Below, one piece after another: positions 16,731-24,661 of a DNA stretch of 64,000 bases. Origin of the DNA: Arthrobacter citreus (GTDB lineage: Bacteria > Bacillota > Bacilli > Bacillales > Bacillaceae_G). Numbering within the stretch: position 1 is the stretch's first letter; each line of letters opens with the position of its first letter. The translations under genes and the position numbers were made by a program. Where the stretch lies: the NCBI GenBank assembly GCA_013200995.1, contig CP053688.1:682001-746000 (forward strand). The letters are read 5' to 3'. The notes under the pieces are model-generated. The model saw nothing but the letters and a program-made list of their open reading frames with translations, had not been told where the DNA came from and searched no databases.

Positions 16731-17777
16731 TTGTATAAAAAAAAGACTGCATTAATCTTCACTATGATAATTGCAGTCGTTATTTCGGCTTGCAGTGTTA
16801 AACAAGATTCTGGTGATTCTTTTAAAATTGGGATCGTATCAAACTCTAATGGTAAAAATGATAGTTATTTAAACTCAATTGCAAAGAAAGGGATTACTAA
16901 ATTTGCAAAAGAGGAGAAGCTAAAAAAAGATAAAGATTATAAATACATTGAAACAACAAGTACTAAAAAATTTGAAAAGAAAATAAGCAAAATGGCAGAT
17001 TCAAATTATGATTTAATTATTGGAATCGGAAGTAATTTAACTAATTCCATGAATACAGTTGCCACGCAATATAAAAATATAAATTTTGGTTTAATTGATT
17101 CAAGGGTTGATTTACCTAATGTGATTAGTATAAATTTTTCTGAACAAGATGGAGGCTTTTTAGCAGGCGTAATTGCGGCTATGAAAACAAAAACAAAAAA
17201 ATTAGGGTTTATCGGCGGTGTCGACAATGAAATAATAAACCGTTATAAATATGGTTTTATTTCTGGCGTTAAATCTATCAATAAAGACATCGAAGTTTTT
17301 ACGGCTTATTCTGATACTTTTAGTGATCCAAAAGAAGGTTCTAAAATAGCCACCGATTTTTTTAATCAAAATGTAGATATTATTTTTCCAGTTGCAGGTT
17401 TAACAAGTAAAGGCGTTTTTAATACTGCCAAAAAAATTAAGAAATCAAATAAAGGAGAATTGTGGGTTATAGGAGTAAACAAAAACGAATATAAACAAGG
17501 TTTACCTGAAAATGTGACTCTTTTCTCAATTGTAAAAAAAATTGATCAAGCAGTATATGATTTAGCTAAGCAAGCAAAAACAAATGAATTCCATGGTGGT
17601 AAAACATTAATTTATGGGCTTAATGAAGGTGGCATAAGGTTAATATGGGCTAAAAATAATGTAGAGGACCCCATTTTATTAAAGGTTGGAGAATATAAAG
17701 ATAAAATAGAATCAGGTAGTATTGTTGTACCAAGTAATGAAAATGAATACTTGAAGTTCAAAGAAAATTTAACTTAA
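16731..17777 (+). CDS. BMP/Med-like substrate-binding lipoprotein
   Basis: This is a 348-residue lipoprotein of the basic membrane protein (PnrA/Med) group. The signal peptide ends in the lipobox ISAC near residue 22 of the mature reading. The periplasmic-binding-like fold shows FKIGIVSNSNGKNDSYLNSIAKKG, IIGIGSNLTNSM, EQDGGFLAGVIAAMKTKTKKLGFIGG and IIFPVAGLTSKG. The start is best placed at TTG 16731, 5-6 nt after GAGGTGA. No permease or ATPase genes are adjacent, so it is an orphan. B. subtilis Med, a related orphan, promotes competence gene expression; a nucleoside-binding role is equally possible. Confidence 0.87.
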   Translation: MYKKKTALIFTMIIAVVISACSVKQDSGDSFKIGIVSNSNGKNDSYLNSIAKKGITKFAKEEKLKKDKDYKYIETTSTKKFEKKISKMADSNYDLIIGIGSNLTNSMNTVATQYKNINFGLIDSRVDLPNVISINFSEQDGGFLAGVIAAMKTKTKKLGFIGGVDNEIINRYKYGFISGVKSINKDIEVFTAYSDTFSDPKEGSKIATDFFNQNVDIIFPVAGLTSKGVFNTAKKIKKSNKGELWVIGVNKNEYKQGLPENVTLFSIVKKIDQAVYDLAKQAKTNEFHGGKTLIYGLNEGGIRLIWAKNNVEDPILLKVGEYKDKIESGSIVVPSNENEYLKFKENLT

Positions 17778-17953
17778 ATAAATGTTAATAAAATGGAAAT
17801 AATATTATTATGTAAACTAAATCTTGATACTTATTAAAATTTTATAAAAATCCTTAAAATTATTTGACGAATGGACAAATTTTTGACAATATTACTATAT
17901 AAGGAAAGTTTGGTACTTACTTATTAATAGTGGATGGAAGTTGGGGGAAAATA

Positions 17954-18133
17954 ATGGCTAACATAGGCTTTCCAGGTTTAATTTTAATTCTAATTTTAGC
18001 TTTAATTATATTTGGACCAAAAAAATTACCTGAAATCGGAAGGGCATTTGGAGATACACTTAGAGAATTTAAGCGTTCTACACAAGGCCTTACAAATGAT
18101 CTTTTAGAAGATAAAGATGAGAAGAAAAAGTAA
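17954..18133 (+). CDS. tatA: Twin-arginine translocase subunit TatA
   Basis: The 59-residue protein has one N-terminal membrane helix ([16 protein letters not shown]), the GPKKLPE hinge and the amphipathic helix [15 protein letters not shown] that are diagnostic of TatA. It would form the pore of the Tat pathway for folded proteins. No tatC lies in this window, so the receptor must be encoded elsewhere. ATG 17954 follows GGGGG; the in-frame ATG at 17930 would add eight residues ahead of the helix. Confidence 0.94.
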   Translation: MANIGFPGLILILILALIIFGPKKLPEIGRAFGDTLREFKRSTQGLTNDLLEDKDEKKK

Positions 18134-18143
18134 ATAAATTACT

Positions 18144-18174
18144 AAAAAACTCGGATTAGTACCGAGTTTTTTTT
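18144..18174 (+). terminator. Terminator after tatA (left flank of repeat copy B)
   Basis: The stem AAAACTCGG/CCGAGTTTT with ATTAGTA loop and T-run is nearly the same sequence as the terminator at 18471, on the other side of the repeat. Confidence 0.88.
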
Positions 18175-18465
18175 AGTGCGTTGAAATAAAAAATAGTCAA
18201 AAGTTAAATTGTTACTAAGTGATATTCCCATACGATAGGGGATTAGTAAAGTTCTTTATTGCTGCTTTTATTTGAAAAAGTTGATTGGAACGGAAAGGAT
18301 TCTCGACTCCTATGGGAGATGAGGGAAGGCTGAGACCCCGCAGGCTTGCAGAAGAGGCTCAGGTCTCGACCCTTGGAAAGCGAGATTCCTGTAGTGGAAA
18401 TCAACTACACTTAGCTTCTTTTTCATGGGAAAATTTATTAATTGATAGGTTCTTATTCCAACAAA
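18171..18465 (+). repeat. Dispersed intergenic repeat, copy B (core 18279-18408)
   Basis: The core has the same order as copy A: GTTGATTGGAACGG, TCTCGACTCCTATGGGAGAT, GGCTGAGACCCCG, GAGGCTCAGGTCTCG, TTGGAAAGCGAGATTCC, TGTAGTGGAAATCAAC. Its ends GTTGATT and AATCAAC are perfectly complementary. Similarity to copy A continues outside the core (TTGAAATA and TGTTACTAAG on the left; AGGAAAA/GGGAAAA and TATTRATTGATAGGT-like sequence on the right). It lies between two near-identical terminators. The open frame inside it is incidental. Confidence 0.82.
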
Positions 18466-18470
18466 GTGTA

Positions 18471-18499
18471 AAAAACTCGGTATGATACCGAGTTTTTTT
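18471..18499 (+). terminator. Second CTCGG/CCGAG terminator (right flank of repeat copy B)
   Basis: The stem AAAAACTCGGTA/TACCGAGTTTTT repeats the tatA terminator almost exactly, although no gene ends here. Confidence 0.85.
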
Positions 18500-18694
18500 A
18501 TTTTATTAAGGTCAATACGAGTGTCCCTTTTAATAGTTTATCGCTTCAATTTCCTAATTTTTCTCTGAAGTCAATACGATTTTTTAATAAATTTTGAATT
18601 TTTAATGGAATTTTAATAGTTACTGTTAACTGAAAATAAAAATGATATAATAAGTTAGCTTTGCAAAATTTGTAGAATTTTAGAAGAGAAAGAT

Positions 18695-19546
18695 GTGAAT
18701 CAATTGGCGAATATTAAGATTGTTACTGACTCAACGGCCGACTTATTAAAAGAAGAAATTGAAAATTTAAATATAACAGTAATTCCATTATCAATTCAAA
18801 TAAATGGTGAAACTTATATAGACGGTGTTACGATCTCACCGAAGGAATTTATCGATAAAATGCAACAAACAGTCGAATTGCCAAAGACTTCACAACCAGC
18901 TGTTGGTACATTTGTAGAGACATTTGAAAAATTAACAGCTGATGGTAGTAAAGTTATTTCAATTCATTTATCAAGTGGTTTAAGTGGTACTTATTCAACT
19001 GCATGTGTAGCAGCTGGTATGGTGGAAGGTGATGTTACAGTAATAGATTCAGCATTTATTACAAGAGCAATGGCTTTTCAAGTAATAGAAGCAGCAAAAA
19101 TGGCAGAAGACGGATCAACAAAAGAAGAAATCGTTAAACGTATTACGGAAATTAAAAATAATTCATATTTATATATTATGGTAGATACACTTGAAAATTT
19201 AGTTAAAGGCGGAAGAATTGGGAAGGGTAAAGCATTTATTGGTTCATTATTAAATATTAAACCAATCGCATCACTTGATGGAGGAGTTTATTCTCCAGTT
19301 GGAAAGGTGCGTAGCCATCCACAAGTCGTAAAAACGTTAACGAAGTATTTTGAGCAAGATACAAATGGAAAAACGATTAAAGGGGTAGGAATTGCCCATG
19401 CAGATGCTCCAGAACTTGCAGATGCTCTTAGAAATTCAATTCAACAATTTTCAAATTTTGAATTAGATAAAACTGGCTATACTACACCAGTTATAAGCAC
19501 ACATACTGGTAAAGGTGCAATTGGGTTTGTTTTTTACGCTGAGTAA
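18695..19546 (+). CDS. degV: DegV family fatty-acid-binding protein (FakB-like)
   Basis: The 283-residue cytoplasmic protein has the DegV hallmarks: DSTADL at the start, TSQPAVGTF, LSSGLSGTY, a central VKGGRIGKG loop and HTGKGAIGFVFY at the end. Members bind a fatty acid and present it to the kinase FakA for phosphorylation. The likely start is GTG 18695, which has a purine-rich AGAAGAG site 6 nt upstream. A gene of this family also lies close to ypmQ in B. subtilis. Confidence 0.91.
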   Translation: MNQLANIKIVTDSTADLLKEEIENLNITVIPLSIQINGETYIDGVTISPKEFIDKMQQTVELPKTSQPAVGTFVETFEKLTADGSKVISIHLSSGLSGTYSTACVAAGMVEGDVTVIDSAFITRAMAFQVIEAAKMAEDGSTKEEIVKRITEIKNNSYLYIMVDTLENLVKGGRIGKGKAFIGSLLNIKPIASLDGGVYSPVGKVRSHPQVVKTLTKYFEQDTNGKTIKGVGIAHADAPELADALRNSIQQFSNFELDKTGYTTPVISTHTGKGAIGFVFYAE

Positions 19547-19561
19547 TATTTTTTCATAATT

Positions 19562-19601
19562 AAAAGAAGAAGCCTCAATAAAAAATGGCTTCTTCTTTTT
19601 T
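19562..19601. terminator. Bidirectional terminator between degV and the MBL gene
   Basis: A 13-bp stem AAAAGAAGAAGCC/GGCTTCTTCTTTT has A- and T-tracts on its two sides. Its left end overlaps the tail of the convergent gene. Confidence 0.86.
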
Positions 19602-20528
19602 ATTAATTACTTTAGAATGCAGTATTGTTTCGCCTAGTAAAGATATTTTAAGCTTTTCAGTTTTTAATTTCTTTCTTTTCCATTCAGAACATAATCGCTC
19701 TAATGCTTCGATTGGAGTGTCATCTGCAAGTTTAAAGGTTCCGTAATGCATTGGGATAAATAATTTTGCATTTAAATCGATAAACGCTTGCACAGCCTCC
19801 TCAGGTGACATATGGTTGTATTTCATAAACCATTCAGGTTCATATGCTCCAATTGGGATGATTGCTGTATCAATTTTAAATTTTTTCCCAATTTCTTTAA
19901 AGCCTGAGAAATATGCACTATCACCAACGTGATATAAGCATTCTGTAGATGTTTTGAAAACAAACCCACCCCAATGTGATTTATTTCTGTCAAATAATGT
20001 TCGCTTCGTCCAGTGTTGTGCAGGGACAAATGAAACATTAATTCCAGAATAGTTTTTTGATTCCCACCAATTCATTTCACTTACGTTATGATAGCCACGT
20101 TTATGAAACTTTTCCTTTAAACCTATTGGTAAAATGAATAATGTGTTTTTTGGAAAATGGCGTAATGTATTAAAATCAAGATGATCATAATGACCATGTG
20201 AGATACAAATTATGTCAATTGGAGGTAATTCGGATAAAGATAGCCCTGGATTTGATAAACGTTTTTTTAAGGCCATTTGATTAGCATAAACTGGATCAGT
20301 TAAAATATTGATTCCGTTAATTTGAATTAGAAAAGTAGAATGTCCAATCCATGTAATTGTTGTTTTATGACGATTTTCTTTTAAAAATGAGATTTCCTTT
20401 TGACTACTTTGTTGAATTGTACTGCTGTAATCTTTTCTTTTTTTACTTCTTTCAATTCCGCATTTGACATAATCTTTAAAAGTTTTTCGATAACTCGTGT
20501 CTAAATTTTTGTATTTTTTATTTGCCAT
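19575..20528 (-). CDS. MBL-fold hydrolase of the NAPE-PLD/UlaG-like group
   Basis: The 317-residue metallo-hydrolase shows the NAPE-phospholipase D-like motif set: TWIGHSTFLIQINGINILTDPVY, CISHGHYDHLD (metal His/Asp), QHWTKRTLFDRNKSHWGGF, YHVGDSAYF and PMHYGTF. The N-terminal 60 residues are basic. Bacterial members are mostly uncharacterised; activity on phospholipid-like or lactone substrates is inferred from the family only. It is convergent with degV and shares its terminator. Confidence 0.88.
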   Translation of the reverse strand: MANKKYKNLDTSYRKTFKDYVKCGIERSKKRKDYSSTIQQSSQKEISFLKENRHKTTITWIGHSTFLIQINGINILTDPVYANQMALKKRLSNPGLSLSELPPIDIICISHGHYDHLDFNTLRHFPKNTLFILPIGLKEKFHKRGYHNVSEMNWWESKNYSGINVSFVPAQHWTKRTLFDRNKSHWGGFVFKTSTECLYHVGDSAYFSGFKEIGKKFKIDTAIIPIGAYEPEWFMKYNHMSPEEAVQAFIDLNAKLFIPMHYGTFKLADDTPIEALERLCSEWKRKKLKTEKLKISLLGETILHSKVINKKEEAIFY

Positions 20529-20699
20529 TATCAGTCATCCTTTCGAAGATTATTAATCAACATGATTAGTGTAACTTTAGTTTGTAAAATTATCTTTTGA
20601 AAAAATTAAAGTTTATATGTTAATTAATTTAAAATATTAGAAAAGAGTAAGCTATTTTTGATACAATGGACGAGTACAACGCAACTTAGGGGGATAAAT

Positions 20700-21284
20700 A
20701 TGAAGAAAAATAAGTATATCATGACATTAATAGTGATTTTATGTCTTTCATTATTAAGTGGTTGTGGAAATAAACTTGATAATCCTTTAAATTGGGATTT
20801 AGAGAAATTTACATACAAAAATCAAGAAAATCAGTCATTTGGTACAAAGAATTTAAAAGGTAAAGTTTGGCTAGCTGATTTCATATTTACAAGTTGTCAA
20901 ACAGTTTGTCCGCCGATGACAGCAAATATGGCAAAATTACAACAAAAGGCAGCAGAAAAGAAATTGAACGTGGACTTTATTTCGTTTAGTATTGATCCAG
21001 GAGTTGATACACCACAATTATTAACGACATACGCTAATAAATTTAATGCTGACTTTAGTAATTGGAACTTCTTAACTGGTTATTCCCAAAATCATATCGA
21101 AAAATTTGCTTCAGAAAATTTTAAAACAATTGTTAAAAAACCAAAAAACAATTCTCAAGTTATTCATGGTACTAGGTTTTATTTAGTTGATCAAAAAGGC
21201 AAGATTGTGAAAGATTACAGCGGTGTAAGTAATGTGCCATTTGATGACATTTTGTCAGATATTAAAACATTGAACGGCCAATAA
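20700..21284 (+). CDS. ypmQ: SCO1/SenC family copper-binding lipoprotein (YpmQ-like)
   Basis: This 194-residue thioredoxin-fold protein is exported as a lipoprotein (signal helix, lipobox LLSGC). The copper motif CxxxC appears as TSCQTVCPPM, and the distal His ligand as VIHGTRFYLVD. SCO proteins deliver copper to the CuA site of cytochrome oxidase. ATG 20700 follows GGGGG; a longer frame to 20658 would spoil the signal peptide. YpmQ of B. subtilis has nearly the same length and lies in the same region. Confidence 0.92.
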   Translation: MKKNKYIMTLIVILCLSLLSGCGNKLDNPLNWDLEKFTYKNQENQSFGTKNLKGKVWLADFIFTSCQTVCPPMTANMAKLQQKAAEKKLNVDFISFSIDPGVDTPQLLTTYANKFNADFSNWNFLTGYSQNHIEKFASENFKTIVKKPKNNSQVIHGTRFYLVDQKGKIVKDYSGVSNVPFDDILSDIKTLNGQ

Positions 21285-21316
21285 AGGTTAAATGTTAAAA
21301 TAAAATATGATTTAAT

Positions 21317-21353
21317 AAAAAACTGAGTACTTAAAAGATACTCAGTTTTTTTA
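21317..21353 (+). terminator. Intrinsic terminator after ypmQ
   Basis: The stem AACTGAGTA/TACTCAGTT is followed by seven T and preceded by an A-run. Confidence 0.87.
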
Positions 21354-21391
21354 TTTTGAATTTAGTTATTGCTAGCTAATTGAAATGATTT

Positions 21392-21877
21392 TCAGTCTAA
21401 AAAGATTTGTTTTTGGTATTCTGGTAATTTTGTACCTTTTATGACAAGCATTCCATTTTCGTATATTGCAGTCGCTGTCGTTGCATTGATTGGATATGGT
21501 AATTTAACAATTCGTTGGGATTGGCTATAAGAATATTTTTTATATGAGTAGTTTGTTTGATCGTTTAAAACTTCAGTAGTCGTATCAGCTTTTAAGCCTA
21601 TTGTTAAGATTGTTCCTTCTAAGTCCATATAAATTTGTTCTTTGCTAACACCAGGCATACTTGCTTGAATAATTAGCTCTTCTCCATTTTCAATGATTTC
21701 TACTCCAATTGAAGAAAATACACCGTGTTTATGGAAGAATTTATCAATTTCATCAAAAAGACCTCTAATAGGGGATTGATCGATTAAATCATCCACCTTT
21801 TTTAAATAATGTTGTAAATCAATAGATGAATGGCTTTGTTTTTCATCTGGAGTGTTGTTATTTTCTTTTTCACTCAT
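21392..21877 (-). CDS. Hsp20/alpha-crystallin small heat-shock protein
   Basis: The 161-residue chaperone has a charged N-terminus, a crystallin domain from about residue 55 (SSIGVEIIENGEELIIQASMPGVSKEQI, LPYPINATTATAIYENGMLVIKG) and the A-x-x-x-NGML signature of the fold. It would hold unfolded proteins. AGGAGGT lies 8 nt before the ATG at 21877. B. subtilis has several paralogues, including spore-coat-associated ones; which one this matches cannot be decided here. Confidence 0.88.
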   Translation of the reverse strand: MSEKENNNTPDEKQSHSSIDLQHYLKKVDDLIDQSPIRGLFDEIDKFFHKHGVFSSIGVEIIENGEELIIQASMPGVSKEQIYMDLEGTILTIGLKADTTTEVLNDQTNYSYKKYSYSQSQRIVKLPYPINATTATAIYENGMLVIKGTKLPEYQKQIFLD

Positions 21878-22064
21878 ACTTATACCTCCTAACATTCCGA
21901 CTAACGCAGTATATGTAATGAGCCTAATTTAGGTGCAGGTATTACGCGAAAAAATGCAAAGAAAATAATCAGGATAAGCCAGAATTGATAAAACCAATAG
22001 TTAAAAAAGTTTATTATAATGTAAAATAAGGAAATAGAATTAATAAATGAGAAGAGGAAGTTTA

Positions 22065-22550
22065 ATGGAAATAACATTTGCAGCAAAAGAAGATGTAAAA
22101 GATATTGTAACAATTTATAATGACGCAATCATGAACACAACTGCTACATTTGACACGAAAATTAAAACGGAAGAGGAAATGCTAATATGGTTTCATAATC
22201 ATACTGAACTTTATCCAGTTATTGTTTCTAAAGAGAATGGAATCGTCTCTGGTTATTGTGCAATAACACAATTTAAAGAAAAAGATGCATATAAACATAC
22301 AGTAGAATTATCTGTTTATATCCATCCAGACCATCGTCGTAAAGGATTAGCAAAAGCATTAATGGTTGAGATGATCGAAACTGCTAAAAAATTAGGCCAT
22401 TATACAATTATTTCATGTATAACTAGTGGAAATGAAGTTAGTGAAAGATTACATGAAAAATTAGGATATCAAAAGGTAGGACATTTTTATAAAGTTGGCC
22501 AGAAGTTTAACCAATGGTTAGATATTGTTTATTATCAATTAATGCTTTAG
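22065..22550 (+). CDS. GNAT N-acetyltransferase, phosphinothricin-acetyltransferase-like
   Basis: The 161-residue enzyme belongs to the Pat/YwnH branch of GNAT. Marks are the N-terminal IVTIYNDAIMNTTATFDT, the strand pair SGYCAITQFKEKDAYKHTVELSVYIHPDHRRKGLAKALM with the acetyl-CoA loop RRKGLA, and HEKLGYQKVGHFYKVGQKFNQWLDIVYYQL at the end. It probably acetylates an amino acid analogue such as methionine sulfoximine. ATG 22065 is used because AGAGGAAG precedes it; six upstream codons are in frame. Confidence 0.9.
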   Translation: MEITFAAKEDVKDIVTIYNDAIMNTTATFDTKIKTEEEMLIWFHNHTELYPVIVSKENGIVSGYCAITQFKEKDAYKHTVELSVYIHPDHRRKGLAKALMVEMIETAKKLGHYTIISCITSGNEVSERLHEKLGYQKVGHFYKVGQKFNQWLDIVYYQLML

Positions 22551-22636
22551 GACTTTTTCATTTTATTTAACTTACACAAATTACACTAGAAGAAACAATT
22601 AACAACAATTTGATTTTATACTTTGTCTACTATTAA

Positions 22637-22664
22637 ACATCTAGGATTTCCTAGGTGTTTTTAT
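22637..22664 (+). terminator. Intrinsic terminator after the acetyltransferase gene
   Basis: The stem ACATCTAGG/CCTAGGTGT (one G-U) with a short loop and T-run. Confidence 0.75.
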
Positions 22665-22741
22665 TTGTAATAAGGCCGTAGTATTCATAATTTCTATACT
22701 TTGAACGTAAAATGTAGGAGAAATGTCGGAAAGTGGGGGAA

Positions 22742-24661
22742 ATGACTTTGAAATTAAAACGCGCATTGACCCAGAAATTAGTGAAAAAAATTCATAATTT
22801 CTTATTTCTTGGAAAAATTGTTACAGAAAGAGTAGTGGATCAAGAAAAGCAGAGCTTGCTTTTTTATGAGGATGAAGATCATATTCGTTTTTATGTAGAA
22901 TGCTTATCTCCAATTCCATCAAAATTAAAAGCTAGTTTTTCAACTCAAGACGTGCTGTTTGTAGGGACAACTGCAAATAAAAATAATGAAAGTAAAATAA
23001 AACCATGGATTAAAAGTAAGAAAAAAGACGATATAATTGACGGTCTAAAAAAGGTGTTTGATTCTAAGTTAGTCATGTTTCGTTTAGAATATGCGAATGA
23101 AGTAATTACAGCAGATTTAGTTGAGTTTTTTGATGGGAAAAGAGATACATTCTATCATCTTTTACCAGTTATTGAACTTAGAGGGGATGGTAAACGTGAA
23201 GAGGTGGAGAATCGGTTAATAAAAGGATCCTTGCCAATTCATTTACCTAAATATTTTAATGACTTTGAACAACCCGAATTTATTTTTTATGAAAATAGAC
23301 TATATGGAAATTTATTTTTAAAATCGATGATGAATGATATCAGTTACTTAGAAAAGCAAAATGAAGTTACTTTTCAAGAATATCATGAGGATGAACTGAA
23401 AAAGTCTTTTATTCATTTAAATAATTTAATTTATTTTATCCCGGAAAAACAGTGGGATGAGCTGAAAAAAGACTTTAAAAAAGAATGTAGAGAACTGATC
23501 TATACTCAAGAATTTACTGAGAAACAACCATTTCCAAATGAGTGGAGTAGTGATTCTGAAAATGCGTTCATTGAAAGGTTTTATCAAAATTGCTTGCAGC
23601 AAGGCTTGTTGTATGAAAAAAAAGACATCATAAATTTTCATATATGTTGTAAGTTCCAGGCATTGACAATATTAGGTGGAGTCAGCGGCACAGGGAAGTC
23701 ACAACTAGCAAGGGTTTATGGTGAGACTTTAGGACTGGAGTTTGGTAAAGAGCTACTTTTTGTTCCAATTTCTCCATCTTATCGAGAACATTACGATTTA
23801 TTAGGCTATTTAAATCCGGCAACAGGAATCTATATAGACTCAGAGACTGGTTTAACAAAATTACTTATAGAGGCAGAGCAATTTCCACACAGGATGTATA
23901 TGGTGATTTTTGATGAGATGAATCTTTCTCAAATTGAACATTGGTTTAGTAAATTTTTATCAATTTTAGAAATGCCACAAGATAAGAGAGTTATTACATT
24001 ATTTCATGATCATAATGTCGTAATTAACCAATATTATAAGCCTAAAGTAAAAATAGGAAATAATATTATTTTTGTTGGTACAGTTAATTTTGATGAAACC
24101 TCTAGTGAGTTTTCTTTAAGATTATTAGACCGCGTTAATATCATCTCACTTAGATCTACGTCTTTTGTAAATTATGCTGAAAAGATGAGTAATGAAAATA
24201 TTTATGAAAATGTACCTCAAATTTATATTAATGCAGAATCCTTTAATAATTGGACGAAGAAAACGTTCAGTTCTTCAGAGCTTACAAATGACGAGCTTAA
24301 GTTTTTTGACGAATTTAATAAAATAGTTGAGCAGTCGCTTAGTGAACGAATTATCTCTCCTCGAATGATAAAAGATTTATCAAATTATTTAGCTAATATC
24401 CCAACATTGCCTTCACATATCCAATTTGAACGTAGAGAAGCAATCGATCTTTTTGTAAAGCAACGTGTATTAACGAAGGTCAGGGGACTGTTTGCAAATT
24501 TAGAAGAATTAATTGGTACCGGAGAGGGGAATGAACAAGAAGGGCTGTTAAACATGATTATGAAATCAAATTTAGGTAGATCAATTTCTGATTTTGAGAA
24601 TTCTATTAAAGAATTGAAAAAGAAAAGAAAACAGCTGGAGATTGATGGATATGTCAACTAA
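22742..24661 (+). CDS. McrB-like AAA+ ATPase
   Basis: The C-terminal half is an AAA+ motor of the McrB clade: Walker A GGVSGTGKS near residue 312, an FVPISPSYREHYDLLGYLNP loop, Walker B VIFDEMNLS near 390 with the McrB-type DEMN, and sensor region GTVNFDETSSEFSLRLLDRVN. The first 300 residues are an unrecognised domain that may sense DNA or another trigger. It overlaps the downstream nuclease gene, so the two form one restriction-like unit. The start is uncertain: ATG 22742 is only 2 nt from GGGGG; GTG 22733 and TTG 22748 are also in frame; the best ribosome binding site belongs to an ATG at 22723 in another frame (see findings). Confidence 0.88.
   Translation: MTLKLKRALTQKLVKKIHNFLFLGKIVTERVVDQEKQSLLFYEDEDHIRFYVECLSPIPSKLKASFSTQDVLFVGTTANKNNESKIKPWIKSKKKDDIIDGLKKVFDSKLVMFRLEYANEVITADLVEFFDGKRDTFYHLLPVIELRGDGKREEVENRLIKGSLPIHLPKYFNDFEQPEFIFYENRLYGNLFLKSMMNDISYLEKQNEVTFQEYHEDELKKSFIHLNNLIYFIPEKQWDELKKDFKKECRELIYTQEFTEKQPFPNEWSSDSENAFIERFYQNCLQQGLLYEKKDIINFHICCKFQALTILGGVSGTGKSQLARVYGETLGLEFGKELLFVPISPSYREHYDLLGYLNPATGIYIDSETGLTKLLIEAEQFPHRMYMVIFDEMNLSQIEHWFSKFLSILEMPQDKRVITLFHDHNVVINQYYKPKVKIGNNIIFVGTVNFDETSSEFSLRLLDRVNIISLRSTSFVNYAEKMSNENIYENVPQIYINAESFNNWTKKTFSSSELTNDELKFFDEFNKIVEQSLSERIISPRMIKDLSNYLANIPTLPSHIQFERREAIDLFVKQRVLTKVRGLFANLEELIGTGEGNEQEGLLNMIMKSNLGRSISDFENSIKELKKKRKQLEIDGYVN

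Noticed and set aside
18285..18485. Open frame of 66 codons across repeat copy B
   Set aside because: Same reason as for copy A; it also runs through a terminator.
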